Source: Caulobacter sp. (lineage in GTDB: Bacteria; Pseudomonadota; Alphaproteobacteria; Caulobacterales; Caulobacteraceae). From it: a stretch of DNA of 64,000 bases. Below, piece by piece: positions 28,796-37,431 of the stretch. Where the stretch lies: NCBI GenBank assembly GCA_017745235.1, contig JAGHZU010000012.1, positions 62,001 through 126,000 of the forward strand. The letters run 5' to 3'. The notes beneath the pieces were generated by a model that searched no databases, was not told where the DNA came from, and was given only the letters and a program-made list of their open reading frames with translations. Numbering within the stretch: the first letter of the stretch is position 1; every line of letters begins with the position of its first letter. The position numbers were made by a program, and so were the translations under genes.

Positions 28796-29436
28796 GCGCG
28801 CCCCAGCACGACGTGCGTCGCCAGTTCCGTGGCGACGGTCTCGACCACGCGATAGCCCAGGGCGGGCAGGTCCAGCCCCTCGAACATCGCCTCTCCCTGC
28901 CCCAGCAGAACGGGCGAGAACGCGAAATGCGCCTCGTCGACCAGCCCGGCCTGGACGTACTGGCGAACGGTGGAGACCCCGCCCCCGATCTTCACGTCCA
29001 GGTCGCCCGCCGCCTTGCGCGCCTGCTCGAGCGCGGCCTGGATACCGCCCGTCACGAAATGGAACGTGGTGCCGCCCTGCATGGCGATCGGCGCGCGGGC
29101 GTGGTGCGTCAGGATGAAGGTCGGCGCGTGATAAGGCGGGTCGTCTCCCCACCAGCCGCTCCAGCCATCGTCCGTCCAGGCCCCGCGCGAGGGGGCGAAC
29201 ATGTTGCGACCCAGTATGAACGCCCCGAACCCCTCCATCGAACGATGAGCGAAAGCCTCGTCCACGCCTTCCGAACCGCCCTCCGCGCCGATCATGGCCT
29301 TGAAGGTCCGGGTTCCGACGAGCCAGCGATGGAGTTCCTCCCCGCCCTTTCCCAGAGGGGCCTGGAGGCTCTGCTCCGGGCCGGCGCCATACCCATCCAG
29401 GGACACGGTGAACCCCGCGACTCTGACACGTCCCAT
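28792..29436 (-). CDS. RibD C-terminal-like dihydrofolate reductase family protein
   Basis: A 214-residue reductase of the YyaP/YwjB type. The N-terminus reads VRVAGFTVSLDGYGAGPEQS, and later FGAFILGRNMF, GWWGDDPPYHAPTFILTHH, FVTGG and the substrate-site IGGGVSTVRQYV are typical. It probably uses NAD(P)H to reduce a heterocyclic substrate. GGAGG lies before ATG 29436. It is convergent with purK with a shared CTAG. Confidence 0.88.
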   Translation of the reverse strand: MGRVRVAGFTVSLDGYGAGPEQSLQAPLGKGGEELHRWLVGTRTFKAMIGAEGGSEGVDEAFAHRSMEGFGAFILGRNMFAPSRGAWTDDGWSGWWGDDPPYHAPTFILTHHARAPIAMQGGTTFHFVTGGIQAALEQARKAAGDLDVKIGGGVSTVRQYVQAGLVDEAHFAFSPVLLGQGEAMFEGLDLPALGYRVVETVATELATHVVLGRA

Positions 29437-29577
29437 GGTGACCCTCCCTGACGCCGCGATTACAACCTCGCCGGACCGCCGACGGACAATGACGGGCTTT
29501 TGGGCGAAGCGCCAAGTCCGGACCGCGAACGGGCCGTCCCCATTGCCTCGCCCGCCGGGCCTCGCCAAGCTGGCCGC

Positions 29578-30306
29578 ATGCCTCATCGCCGCCATTTCTC
29601 GCCCGAGCGCCCCGCCCTGATCGGCCTGATCGGCGGCATGAGCTGGGAAAGCTCGGCCCAGTACTACCGGCTCATCAACGAGGCCGTGCGCGACCGGTTG
29701 GGCGGCGTGGCCTCGGCTCGCACCCTGATGTGGTCGTTCGACTTCGCCCGGATCGAAGCCCTGCAGCATGCCGGCGATTGGGACGCGCTGGCCGGGCAGA
29801 TGGCCGACGCGGCTAGGGCGCTGCAGAAGGGCGGGGCCGATTTCCTGGTGCTGTGCACCAATACCATGCACCGCTGCGCCTGGGCGATCGACGCGGCCGT
29901 GAAGATCCCGCTGCTGCACATCGCCGACCCGACGGCCGAGGCGATCCGCGCCGCCGGACTGACCCGGGTGGGCCTGCTGGGTACGGCCTTCACCATGGAG
30001 CAGGACTTCTATCGCGGCCGGCTGGAAGACAGGTTCGGCCTGGACGTGCTGATTCCCGATGCCGAGGATCGCGCCGTGGTCCACCAGATCATCTATCGCG
30101 AACTGGTGACCGGTCAGGTGCTGGAGACCTCGCGCCAGGCCTATCGCGAGGTGATCGCCCGGCTGGCGGCGCGCGGGGCCCAGGCGATCATCCTGGGCTG
30201 CACCGAGATCATGCTGCTGGTCGGCGAGGACGACAGCCCCGTGCCCCTGTTCGACACCACCACGCTTCACGCGCGAGCGGCGGTGGAGCGGGCGCTGGGA
30301 GCCTAG
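29578..30306 (+). CDS. Aspartate/glutamate racemase family protein
   Basis: A 242-residue cofactor-independent racemase. The two catalytic cysteines are in LCTNTMHR (about residue 93) and LGCTEI (about residue 206). IGLIGGMSWESS at the N-terminus is the aspartate racemase (YgeA) pattern. It could provide D-Asp or D-Glu or act on another amino acid. Start at MPHRRHF (29578). The stop shares CTAG with the convergent COQ9-family gene. Confidence 0.9.
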   Translation: MPHRRHFSPERPALIGLIGGMSWESSAQYYRLINEAVRDRLGGVASARTLMWSFDFARIEALQHAGDWDALAGQMADAARALQKGGADFLVLCTNTMHRCAWAIDAAVKIPLLHIADPTAEAIRAAGLTRVGLLGTAFTMEQDFYRGRLEDRFGLDVLIPDAEDRAVVHQIIYRELVTGQVLETSRQAYREVIARLAARGAQAIILGCTEIMLLVGEDDSPVPLFDTTTLHARAAVERALGA

Positions 30307-30962
30307 TGCGCCCGGCCGTACCGCATCCTCGCCAGCGCCCCGGCCACCTCGGCGGCCAGATTCATCGGCTTCAGGCCCGCCTTCCACTTCTCGAACGCCA
30401 TGACGTTGTCGATGCGGGCGTCCAGGTGCTGCAGCGCCGAGTCGCGCCCCGAGGCCATGTCGACCGCCAGGGTCGAGATCAGGATCCCCGACAGGATCGC
30501 GCGCTTGGAATAGTGATTCTCGTCGGTGGCGGTGTCGCCGGCCCAGCGCCACAGGACGTCGGCGCTCTCCCAGACCAGGGTCAGGGCCAGCGGGAGATTC
30601 GTCGGGAAAGCCAGGAAGGCCGACAGCTTGCGCAAGGCCTCGGCGTCGTGAACCGAGGCGTCCAGACGGGCGACGACCCCGGCGCGGATCTTGTCGCGGA
30701 TCTTGGCCGGCGGCGGGGCCAGGGCCTTCAGCGCGGCCAGGGCGGCGGCGTCGTGGCGGCGTGACAGGAGGGCGGCCAGGTCCTTGGGCCCTTGCGGCAG
30801 CAGGAGTTGCGTTTCCCCGACGTTCAGGCCGGCGGCGGCGGCGGCCGCGCGGACCATGCCGGCGTTCCAGCCCAGGCGCGGCGCCAGCCGTACGGCCTCG
30901 TCCAGCACGCGCTGCTCGGCCTGGTCGGCCCAATCCCCGGGGTTGGCGGTCGTATCGCTCAT
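30303..30962 (-). CDS. COQ9 family ubiquinone biosynthesis protein
   Basis: A 219-residue helical protein of the COQ9 family, TetR-like fold, which binds lipid and assists ubiquinone hydroxylation (COQ7) in mitochondria and alphaproteobacteria. Recognisable blocks: [41 protein letters not shown] and [11 protein letters not shown]. It belongs with the ubiX and quinone-related genes nearby in the same metabolic theme. Confidence 0.85.
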   Translation of the reverse strand: MSDTTANPGDWADQAEQRVLDEAVRLAPRLGWNAGMVRAAAAAAGLNVGETQLLLPQGPKDLAALLSRRHDAAALAALKALAPPPAKIRDKIRAGVVARLDASVHDAEALRKLSAFLAFPTNLPLALTLVWESADVLWRWAGDTATDENHYSKRAILSGILISTLAVDMASGRDSALQHLDARIDNVMAFEKWKAGLKPMNLAAEVAGALARMRYGRAH

Positions 30963-31143
30963 GAATCCGAGTCTACACGGGAGTTTAGGCCGCGTCGCGC
31001 ATGGACAGAGGCCCTGCTGTCTGCTATCAGCCGCCCCTCGTTGCTCGGGAGCACCCCTTCCGAGCTCTATGGTTTTGTTCGCCCGCCCGGCCCCTCAAGA
31101 GGGACTTGGGAAATTGGTCGGGCTGTCGAATGGAGAGAGACCC

Positions 31144-31383
31144 CTGGTCCAGATTTTCGTCCGCGACAACAACGTCGATCAGGCCCTGAAGGCCCTGAAG
31201 AAGAAGATGCAACGCGAAGGCAGCTTCCGTGAAATGAAGCGCCACGTGCACTACGAAAAGCCGTCGGAAAAGCGCGCCCGTCAAAAGGCCGAAGCTGTCC
31301 GCCGCGCCCGCAAGCTGGCCCGCAAGCGCGCCCAGCGCGAAGGCCTGCTGCCGATGCCGAAGAAGCCGGCCGGCGCGCGCTAA
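31144..31383 (+). CDS. rpsU: 30S ribosomal protein S21
   Basis: Small-subunit protein of 79 residues that helps initiation. The core [19 protein letters not shown] and [20 protein letters not shown] is unmistakable, with a basic C-terminus. The family start (MVQIF) corresponds here to codon CTG at 31144, which is preceded by GGAG at 31132-31135 with eight bases of spacing. Upstream in-frame starts are ATG 31069, TTG 31075 and TTG 31114, all poorly placed. I therefore predict initiation at CTG, an unusual codon. An alternative is a 25-residue N-terminal extension from ATG 31069. Confidence 0.9.
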   Translation: MVQIFVRDNNVDQALKALKKKMQREGSFREMKRHVHYEKPSEKRARQKAEAVRRARKLARKRAQREGLLPMPKKPAGAR

Positions 31384-31410
31384 GCGACGCTACCGAGCTT
31401 TCGGAACACG

Positions 31411-31443
31411 AAACCCGCGTGGAGCGATCCACGCGGGTTTCGT
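31411..31443 (+). terminator. Rho-independent terminator of rpsU
   Basis: AAACCCGCGTGGA, a GCGA loop, and TCCACGCGGGTTT, followed by CGTTTT. It lies 27 bases after the rpsU stop. Confidence 0.92.
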
Positions 31444-31481
31444 TTTGGCTGAAGCTTGCCTGATACGAAGTGCGGCCCGGG

Positions 31482-31531
31482 TGGCCCCCTTACGGGGCCG
31501 GACAGGCGGCGAAGCCGTCAGGTGGGGGCCA
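31482..31531. repeat. 50-bp palindromic intergenic element
   Basis: Terminal inverted repeats TGGCCCCC (31482-31489) and GGGGGCCA (31524-31531) enclose a shorter hairpin GGCGGC/GCCGTC with a GAA loop. The element resembles abundant intergenic palindromes of Caulobacter. It overlaps the 3' end of the hydrolase gene, giving its last codons and stop. Confidence 0.7.
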
Positions 31532-32489
31532 TTGCGCTCGCGCCGACCTCCCCGCCGACAAAGGCCACCGCCTTGACGATGTGATCGGCGAAACCCTCGC
31601 CCAGCAGACGCGTGTGGGTGGCGGCCTCGACATGGTCCACATAGCCGCGGCGCGAGGCCTCCGCCGGAGCGACCTGCATCCGCTTCCATTCCTCGCGGCC
31701 CTTCACCGGACCAGCGGTGACCACGGCCACGGGCCAGGCAGGATCGTAGGCGGGGACGGCGGCGGCCTGCTGGGCCGCCTGGGGCCACAGTTCCACCTCG
31801 CCAGCGGCGGTGCGGTTGTGGCCGCCGTTGGCGAAGGCCCAGCGCTTCTCGGCCTTGGCGGCGGGCGGCAGACCGATCTTGTCGCCCAGGGGCGTGTAGA
31901 TCAGCGGCTTATAGAGCCCCAGCGAGGCTCCTCGCGCGGCCCAGCGCGACGCGGCGGCGAAGGCGGTGATGAACGGCTTGGCGGCCTGGCTTTGCGAGGC
32001 GTCGGCCGTGGCGGCGTCGACCAGCACCAGCCCCGCCACCTGATCGGGATTGCGCCCGGCGAACTCGCGCAGGCGCAGGCCGGCCATGGAGTGGCCCACC
32101 AGAATGAACGGCCCCTTCTCGCCCGAGGCGGCCACCAGCTTCTCGAAGTCGGAGACGATGGCCAGGCCGTCGCGCGGCGCGGGCCCGGCGGGCGAGAAGC
32201 CCATGCCGGCCCGGTCGTAGGCGCACGAGCGCCAGCCGGCCTTGCCGAGGGCCTCCTGCACCGCGCCCCAGTCGGCCGAGAAACCGAAGGCCCCGGCTTC
32301 GAGCCACACCACGGGGCGCTGGCTGGCCGGTCCCTCGCAGACCAGGCGCAGGGCGCGGCCCTCGCCGATCTCGACCATTCGACCGCGCGACAACGGCTGG
32401 TGAACCGCCGCCATCACGCCGCCCACCGCGACGAAGCTGACGAAGACAAGGGTGACAGCGGCAAGGGCGCGTCCGGCTATGTGCAACAT
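31518..32489 (-). CDS. Membrane-anchored alpha/beta hydrolase
   Basis: A 323-residue hydrolase with an N-terminal hydrophobic segment (AALAAVTLVF-type, residues 8-28) that may be a signal or anchor. The nucleophile elbow is GHSMAGLRLREF (Ser), the acid is likely in LVLVDAATADA or the later region, and the final His is in THTRLLG. YDRAGMGFSPAG is the usual oxyanion-side loop. Substrate unknown. The stop codon is within the palindromic element. Confidence 0.82.
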   Translation of the reverse strand: MLHIAGRALAAVTLVFVSFVAVGGVMAAVHQPLSRGRMVEIGEGRALRLVCEGPASQRPVVWLEAGAFGFSADWGAVQEALGKAGWRSCAYDRAGMGFSPAGPAPRDGLAIVSDFEKLVAASGEKGPFILVGHSMAGLRLREFAGRNPDQVAGLVLVDAATADASQSQAAKPFITAFAAASRWAARGASLGLYKPLIYTPLGDKIGLPPAAKAEKRWAFANGGHNRTAAGEVELWPQAAQQAAAVPAYDPAWPVAVVTAGPVKGREEWKRMQVAPAEASRRGYVDHVEAATHTRLLGEGFADHIVKAVAFVGGEVGASAMAPT

Positions 32490-32538
32490 GAGCCCACTCT
32501 AGCCGAGCATCCATGTCCGTCGAGTGACGGAACGCGTC

Positions 32539-33366
32539 CTAGCCGTCGATGACGTTGATCCGCACGCGGACGCGGCCGCCCTTGACCCGAGTGACCTGGC
32601 CTTCGGCATCCCGGGCCTTCACGCCGTCGGGCCAGCGCGAGACCTGGGCCAGGCGGACCTTGGAACCCACCTTGGCGGCGGCCTTCAGCGGCAGGTCGTC
32701 CGCCTCGGCGAAGCTCTTCCCCATGAACAGCACGGGGTTCAGCGGCAGGCCGCCCTTGTTGCGCAATTCGAAATGCAGGTGCGAGCCGGTGGAGCGGCCG
32801 CTGTCGCCGACATAGGCCACGGTCGCCCCGCGCCTGACGAAGGTCCCGCTCTTCAGCCCCGCGTCGCGCCCCAGGTGGGCGTAGAAAGTGCGAAAGCCGT
32901 CCTTGTGGGCCACCTCGACGAACCGGCCGTAGGTGGACGACGTCCCGCTACGCACGACGACCCCGTCGGTGGCCACGTGAACCGGCGCGCCGGCGGGCGC
33001 GGCGATGTCGACGCCCTCGTGCAGGCGGCCATTCTCCTCCCACGGCATCTGGCGCAGGCCGAACGGAGAATTGACCACCCGGCCTGGCAGGGGCGCGTCG
33101 AACACGAAGGCCGGCGGCGGGGGCGGCGGGGGAACCGGCTTGGCGGCCGCGACAGTCGCCGTGGCGACGACAGGACGTTCGATTCCCCGGTTCATCGCGC
33201 CGACGGCCGTGACCGCGTTGACCACGCCCCACACGACCACGGCCCCGGCCACGCCGGCGAACGCCAGGCGCGCATAGGGGCTGGTCGCGACTGTCAGGAC
33301 ACGTGAGGCCAAGGGTTCCTCTTCCAGGATCGGCCGCAGGAACGCGCGGCGGAGGCGCGCCTCCAT
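32539..33366 (-). CDS. M23 family LytM-type peptidase, membrane-anchored
   Basis: Predicted murein endopeptidase of 275 residues. A hydrophobic anchor (about residues 30-55) is followed by a proline-rich linker and a LytM domain with HEGVDIAAP (HxxxD zinc ligands) and HLHFEL (HxH). Complete ligands predict a catalytically active enzyme. A C-terminal basic segment (KVRLAQVSRWPDGVKARD) follows. Start: ATG 33366 rather than GTG 33378; both are weakly supported. It likely cleaves peptidoglycan crosslinks. Confidence 0.87.
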   Translation of the reverse strand: MEARLRRAFLRPILEEEPLASRVLTVATSPYARLAFAGVAGAVVVWGVVNAVTAVGAMNRGIERPVVATATVAAAKPVPPPPPPPAFVFDAPLPGRVVNSPFGLRQMPWEENGRLHEGVDIAAPAGAPVHVATDGVVVRSGTSSTYGRFVEVAHKDGFRTFYAHLGRDAGLKSGTFVRRGATVAYVGDSGRSTGSHLHFELRNKGGLPLNPVLFMGKSFAEADDLPLKAAAKVGSKVRLAQVSRWPDGVKARDAEGQVTRVKGGRVRVRINVIDG

Positions 33367-33487
33367 TCCATGGCGCACCTTTAGGGATAATGAAGGCGGC
33401 GTCTATGCCTCAGGCTTGAGGCGAAAAGGCGGCGCAGCTTCACTACTGGCAGGAGACGATATGCTCCGAAGCCAGACAATTGGCCGC

Positions 33488-33555
33488 AACATTACGGAAC
33501 ATTTAGAACATTACTTTTAGTACACTTCTTTAATTACACGTCATGAATGAGACGT
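33488..33555 (+). promoter_or_regulatory. AT-rich urcA promoter region with AACATT repeats and hairpin
   Basis: AACATT occurs at 33488, 33498 and 33507, nearly one helical turn apart, in the lowest-GC patch of the window. A short hairpin ACGTC/GACGT is at 33538-33555. This is about 80-145 bases upstream of the urcA start and probably includes its promoter. Confidence 0.4.
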
Positions 33556-33634
33556 AACGAGTATTCGCGAGAATTGGGGAGTACACCTTTGGACATGGGG
33601 CGCAGGGAAGCGCCGAACCGAAGGGACGAAGACA

Positions 33635-33988
33635 ATGCGCAAGTTCATCACCAGCCTGACCACCGTGGCCACCCTGACCCTGGCCGCCGTGCCCGCCCTG
33701 GGCGTGCTGCAAGCCGCTCACGCCGCCGAACCCACCACCGCCACGGTCTCGCTGCTGGGCCTGGACCTGTCCAAGCCCGCCCAAGCCGCCGAATTCTCGG
33801 CCCGCGTGGACGCCGCCGCCCAGGACGTCTGCGGCGCGATGGCCCGCAACAACGCCGGCGGCGACTTCACGATGGCCGGCTGCAAGGTCGCGATCCGCCA
33901 ACAAGCCTCCGCCCAGCTGACCAAGCAGCAACGCCAGGGCCTGCAGATGGCCGCCCGCGCCACCTCGGTCTCGGTCGCCGCCCGCTGA
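33635..33988 (+). CDS. UrcA family protein, secreted
   Basis: A 117-residue protein with an N-terminal signal peptide (MRKFITSLTTVATLTLAAVP then ALGVLQAAHA). The mature part shows the UrcA pattern: LLGLDLSKPAQAAEFSARVDAAAQDVC in part, and a second Cys in MAGCKVAIRQQA, so a disulfide is likely. UrcA proteins are alphaproteobacterial periplasmic proteins of unknown role. It is transcribed alone from an AT-rich promoter region. Confidence 0.88.
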   Translation: MRKFITSLTTVATLTLAAVPALGVLQAAHAAEPTTATVSLLGLDLSKPAQAAEFSARVDAAAQDVCGAMARNNAGGDFTMAGCKVAIRQQASAQLTKQQRQGLQMAARATSVSVAAR

Positions 33989-34016
33989 TCGAGACGAGCA
34001 TGGCCGGACAAAGCAA

Positions 34017-34046
34017 AAGGCCCCGGAGGGAAACCTCCGGGGCCTT
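34017..34046. terminator. Terminator between urcA and pntB
   Basis: AAGGCCCCGGAGG, a GAAA loop and CCTCCGGGGCCTT, followed by CGCCTTTT on the plus strand. It lies between convergent genes and may also stop the pnt transcript. Confidence 0.88.
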
Positions 34047-34073
34047 CGCCTTTTCGGAACGGGTGAAGCCGGC

Positions 34074-35492
34074 TCAGAGCCCCTTCACGATCCCCTCGAC
34101 CATCTTCTTGGCGTCGCCGAACAGCATCATGGTGTTGTCGCGGAAGAAGAGCTCGTTCTCGACCCCGGCATAGCCCGAGGACATGCCGCGTTTGACGAAC
34201 AGCACCGTGCGCGCCTTTTCGACGTCCAGGATCGGCATGCCGAAGATCGGGCTCTGCGGGTCGGTCTTGGCGGCCGGGTTGGTGACGTCGTTGGCGCCGA
34301 TCACGAAGGCCACGTCGGCGGTCGAGAACTCGCTGTTGATGTCCTCCAGCTCGAAGACCTCGTCATAGGGCACGTTCGCCTCGGCGAGGAGAACGTTCAT
34401 GTGGCCCGGCATGCGGCCGGCCACGGGGTGGATGGCGTACTTCACCTCCACGCCCTCTTCCTTCAGCTTGTCGGCCATTTCGCGCAGGGCGTGCTGGGCC
34501 TGGCTGACAGCCATGCCGTAGCCCGGGACGATGATGACCTTGCTGGCGTTCTTCATGATGAAGGCCGCGTCGTCGGCGCTGCCCTGCTTGACGGGACGGG
34601 TCTCGACCTTGCCGCCCGCGCCGGCCGCCGCGGCGTCTGCGCCGAAACCGCCCAGGATCACCGAGACGAACGAGCGGTTCATGCCCTTGCACATGATGTA
34701 GGACAGGATCGCGCCCGACGAACCGACCAGGGCGCCGGTGATGATCAGGGTGGTGTTCTCCAGCGTGAAGCCCAGGGCCGCCGCCGCCCAGCCGGAATAG
34801 CTGTTCAGCATCGACACCACGACGGGCATGTCGGCGCCGCCGATCGGGATGATCAGGGTCACGCCGATCAGCAGGGAGAGGGCGAAGATGCCCCAGAAGG
34901 CCCAGATGGCGTGGCCGCCGCTGGCCACCAGCACCACCACCAGGGCCACGATGGCCAGGGCGATGACGATGTTCAGCAGGTGGCGGGCCGGCAGCAGGAT
35001 CGGCGCGCCGCCCATGTTGCCGTTCAGCTTGGCGAAGGCGATGACCGAACCGGTGAAGGTGATCGCGCCGATGGCCAGGCCCAGCGACAGCTCGATCAGG
35101 CTGTTGAGGTGGATGTGCCCCTCGGCGTTGACGATGCCGTAGGCGGCGGGCGTGTAGATGGCGGCCACGGCCACCAGGCAGGCGGCCATGCCGACCAGCG
35201 AGTGGAAGGCGGCGACCAACTGCGGCATCGAGGTCATCGGCACCTTGCGGGCGATGAAGGCCCCCACCCCGCCGCCGACGGCCACGCCGCCGATGATCAG
35301 GCCGATGGTCACGGGATCCAGCGCGCCCTGGCTCCATAGCGTGGCCAGGGTGGTCAGCACGGCGATGCCCATGCCGACCATGCCGTAGGTGTTGCCCTTG
35401 CGGCTGGTCTCGGGGCTGGAAAGCCCGCGCAGCGCGAGGATGAAGAGCACCCCTGAGACGAGGTACAGGATGGCGGCGAGATTGGCGTTCAT
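34074..35492 (-). CDS. pntB: PntB, NAD(P)+ transhydrogenase subunit beta
   Basis: Membrane and NADP-binding subunit of 472 residues. Transhydrogenase uses the proton gradient to move hydride from NADH to NADP+. The N-terminal two-thirds contain eight or more hydrophobic helices; the C-terminal domain III has VIIVPGYGMAVSQAQHAL, a GYG motif, and VIGANDVTNPAAK. It is the last gene of the pnt operon and follows pntAB by 24 bases. Confidence 0.97.
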   Translation of the reverse strand: MNANLAAILYLVSGVLFILALRGLSSPETSRKGNTYGMVGMGIAVLTTLATLWSQGALDPVTIGLIIGGVAVGGGVGAFIARKVPMTSMPQLVAAFHSLVGMAACLVAVAAIYTPAAYGIVNAEGHIHLNSLIELSLGLAIGAITFTGSVIAFAKLNGNMGGAPILLPARHLLNIVIALAIVALVVVLVASGGHAIWAFWGIFALSLLIGVTLIIPIGGADMPVVVSMLNSYSGWAAAALGFTLENTTLIITGALVGSSGAILSYIMCKGMNRSFVSVILGGFGADAAAAGAGGKVETRPVKQGSADDAAFIMKNASKVIIVPGYGMAVSQAQHALREMADKLKEEGVEVKYAIHPVAGRMPGHMNVLLAEANVPYDEVFELEDINSEFSTADVAFVIGANDVTNPAAKTDPQSPIFGMPILDVEKARTVLFVKRGMSSGYAGVENELFFRDNTMMLFGDAKKMVEGIVKGL

Positions 35493-35516
35493 TGTCTTTT
35501 CTCCCCCAATCGCCGC

Positions 35517-35849
35517 TTACTTCGACTTCTTCTTGTACATCGCCAGCATCCGCTGAGTGACAAGGAAGCCGCCGAAGATGTTGACCGCCGCGAAGCCGGC
35601 GGCGATCGCGCCGGCGCCCTTGGAGATCCAGGTCGAGGCGGCCACCTGGCCGCCGGCCAGGTCGGCATGGGCGCCGTGCGCGGCGGCGGCCAGCAGGGCG
35701 CCGACGATGATCACCGACGAGATGGCGTTGGTCACGGCCATCAGCGGCGTGTGCAGGGCGGGCGTGACGCTCCACACCACGTAGTAGCCCACGAAGATGG
35801 CGAGCACGAAGATCGCCAGACGGAACACTGTGGGGTCGACGGCTTCCAT
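35517..35849 (-). CDS. pntAB: PntAB, transhydrogenase alpha membrane subunit
   Basis: A 110-residue membrane piece corresponding to domain IIa of the transhydrogenase. Four hydrophobic segments are visible, for example [20 protein letters not shown] and [18 protein letters not shown]. The three-subunit form (PntAA, PntAB, PntB) is typical of alphaproteobacteria. It follows pntAA by 26 bases. Confidence 0.95.
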   Translation of the reverse strand: MEAVDPTVFRLAIFVLAIFVGYYVVWSVTPALHTPLMAVTNAISSVIIVGALLAAAAHGAHADLAGGQVAASTWISKGAGAIAAGFAAVNIFGGFLVTQRMLAMYKKKSK

Positions 35850-35875
35850 GGGAGCCTCCCTTCTCTTGATGTCGG

Positions 35876-37012
35876 TTAGGCGGTCTTCAGGTTCGGGTGC
35901 ACGATCGCGCCGCCCTGGGTGACCAGGGCCGCCTTGAGGATCTCGTCCTCGAAGTCGGGGGCGAACGCGCCCTCCTTGTTCAGGAACAGGCCCGACAGGG
36001 CGAAGAGGTTGCGGGCGTAGAGCGCGCTGGCGTCGGCGGCGATGCGGCCGGGCAGGTTCGAATGGCCCAGGATCTTGGCCCCGTTTGCCGTGACCACGGT
36101 CTCGTTCAGCTTGGCGCCTTCGACATTGCCGCCCTGCTCGATGGCGAGGTCCACCAGGATCGAGCCGGGTTTCATCGACGCCACCTGGGCGGCGCTGACC
36201 AGCTTGGGCGCCGGACGGCCCGGGATCAGGGCCGTGGTGATGACGATGTCCTGCTTGGCGATGTGCGAGGACACCAGCTCGGCCTGCTTGGCCTGGTATT
36301 CCTTGGACATCTCCTTGGCGTAGCCGCCTGCGGTCTGGGCGTTCTTGAACTCCTCGTCCTCGACGGCCAGGAACTTGGCGCCCAGCGACTCGACCTGCTC
36401 CTTGGTGGCCGGACGCACATCGGTGGCGGTGACCACCGCGCCCAGGCGGCGGGCGGTGGCGATGGCCTGCAGGCCGGCCACGCCCACGCCCATGATGAAC
36501 ACCTTGGCCGCGGCGACGGTGCCGGCGGCGGTCATCATCATCGGCAGGGCCTTGCCGTAGGCCTCGGCGCCCTCGATCACGGCGCGGTAGCCGGCGAGGT
36601 TGGCCTGCGAGGACAACATGTCCATCACCTGGGCCCGCGTGATGCGCGGGATGAACTCCATGGCGATGGCGCTGGCGCCGGCCTTGGCCAGGGCGTCCAG
36701 GGTTTCCTTGTCTTGATAGGGATTGAGCGCGGCCGCGACGATCGCGCCCTTCTTCAGGGCGGCGATCTCGGTGGCTTCCGGCGCGCGGACCTTGAACAGG
36801 ACGTCGGCGTCCTTCAGGGCGTCCTTCGCCGTCTTGGCCAGCTTGGCGCCGGCCGCCTCGTAGTCGGCGTCGGGATAGGACGCCGCGGTCCCCGCCCCGG
36901 CCTCGACCACCACCGTGAAGCCGGCGGCGGCCAGTTTCTTCACGGTCTCGGGCGTGGCCGCGACCCGCGTCTCACCCGCGCGGGTCTCTTTCGTGACGGC
37001 GATGACGGCCAT
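35876..37012 (-). CDS. pntAA: PntAA, NAD(P)+ transhydrogenase alpha soluble subunit
   Basis: Soluble NAD(H)-binding domain I subunit of 378 residues. It has the AlaDH/PNT N-terminal block [16 protein letters not shown], the [21 protein letters not shown] dinucleotide motif (in part) and [19 protein letters not shown]. Start at MAVIAVTKE (37012), with GGAGG nine bases upstream; the ATG at 37018 is too close to it. It heads the operon pntAA-pntAB-pntB. Confidence 0.96.
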   Translation of the reverse strand: MAVIAVTKETRAGETRVAATPETVKKLAAAGFTVVVEAGAGTAASYPDADYEAAGAKLAKTAKDALKDADVLFKVRAPEATEIAALKKGAIVAAALNPYQDKETLDALAKAGASAIAMEFIPRITRAQVMDMLSSQANLAGYRAVIEGAEAYGKALPMMMTAAGTVAAAKVFIMGVGVAGLQAIATARRLGAVVTATDVRPATKEQVESLGAKFLAVEDEEFKNAQTAGGYAKEMSKEYQAKQAELVSSHIAKQDIVITTALIPGRPAPKLVSAAQVASMKPGSILVDLAIEQGGNVEGAKLNETVVTANGAKILGHSNLPGRIAADASALYARNLFALSGLFLNKEGAFAPDFEDEILKAALVTQGGAIVHPNLKTA

Positions 37013-37138
37013 CGGCATACCCCTCCCCAAAGCGCTGTTCGCTGCTATCAGCTTGAGCGCCTCTCTAGGGGATATTCTTGCCCGATGTCGAGCGTTACGC
37101 TCACGTCAGGCGAAAAAATATGCCGATGTCTACCGGTG

Positions 37139-37369
37139 TCAGTGAGCTTCGGCGGGCTTTTCGCGCAGGAACACGACGCCCAGGACCGCCAGCACGACGC
37201 CGGGGATCAGGCCGCCGATGAAGCCGGCCGAAGTGCAGAACCACAGGGTGATGGTCAGCAGCAGGACGGCCAGGGCGAGCGAGCCCCACTTGGTGAACTG
37301 GCCGAAGCCTTCGAAGGTCGCGGTCTGTTCCGAGATGTCCATTTCACCGCGTTGGTAGTCGCCGGCCAT
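37139..37369 (-). CDS. aa3-type cytochrome c oxidase subunit IV
   Basis: A 76-residue single-span protein with the family start MAGDYQRGEMDISEQTATFE and one hydrophobic helix ALAVLLLTITLWFC, then a second hydrophobic piece GLIPGVVLAVLG. It is the small bacterial subunit IV of aa3 oxidase. The rest of the oxidase is elsewhere; its place directly upstream of the pnt genes is common in alphaproteobacteria. Confidence 0.85.
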   Translation of the reverse strand: MAGDYQRGEMDISEQTATFEGFGQFTKWGSLALAVLLLTITLWFCTSAGFIGGLIPGVVLAVLGVVFLREKPAEAH

Positions 37370-37431
37370 GTGTCTGCTGTCCTGAATGAAGGGAAAATAC
37401 GTCCCGCCGATACAACGAGCGCCGCCCGGGC

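Noticed and set aside
29437..30933. Upstream extension of the RibD-like gene frame
   Set aside because: It lies antisense to the racemase and over the COQ9 gene; GGAGG and the family start both place the ATG at 29436.
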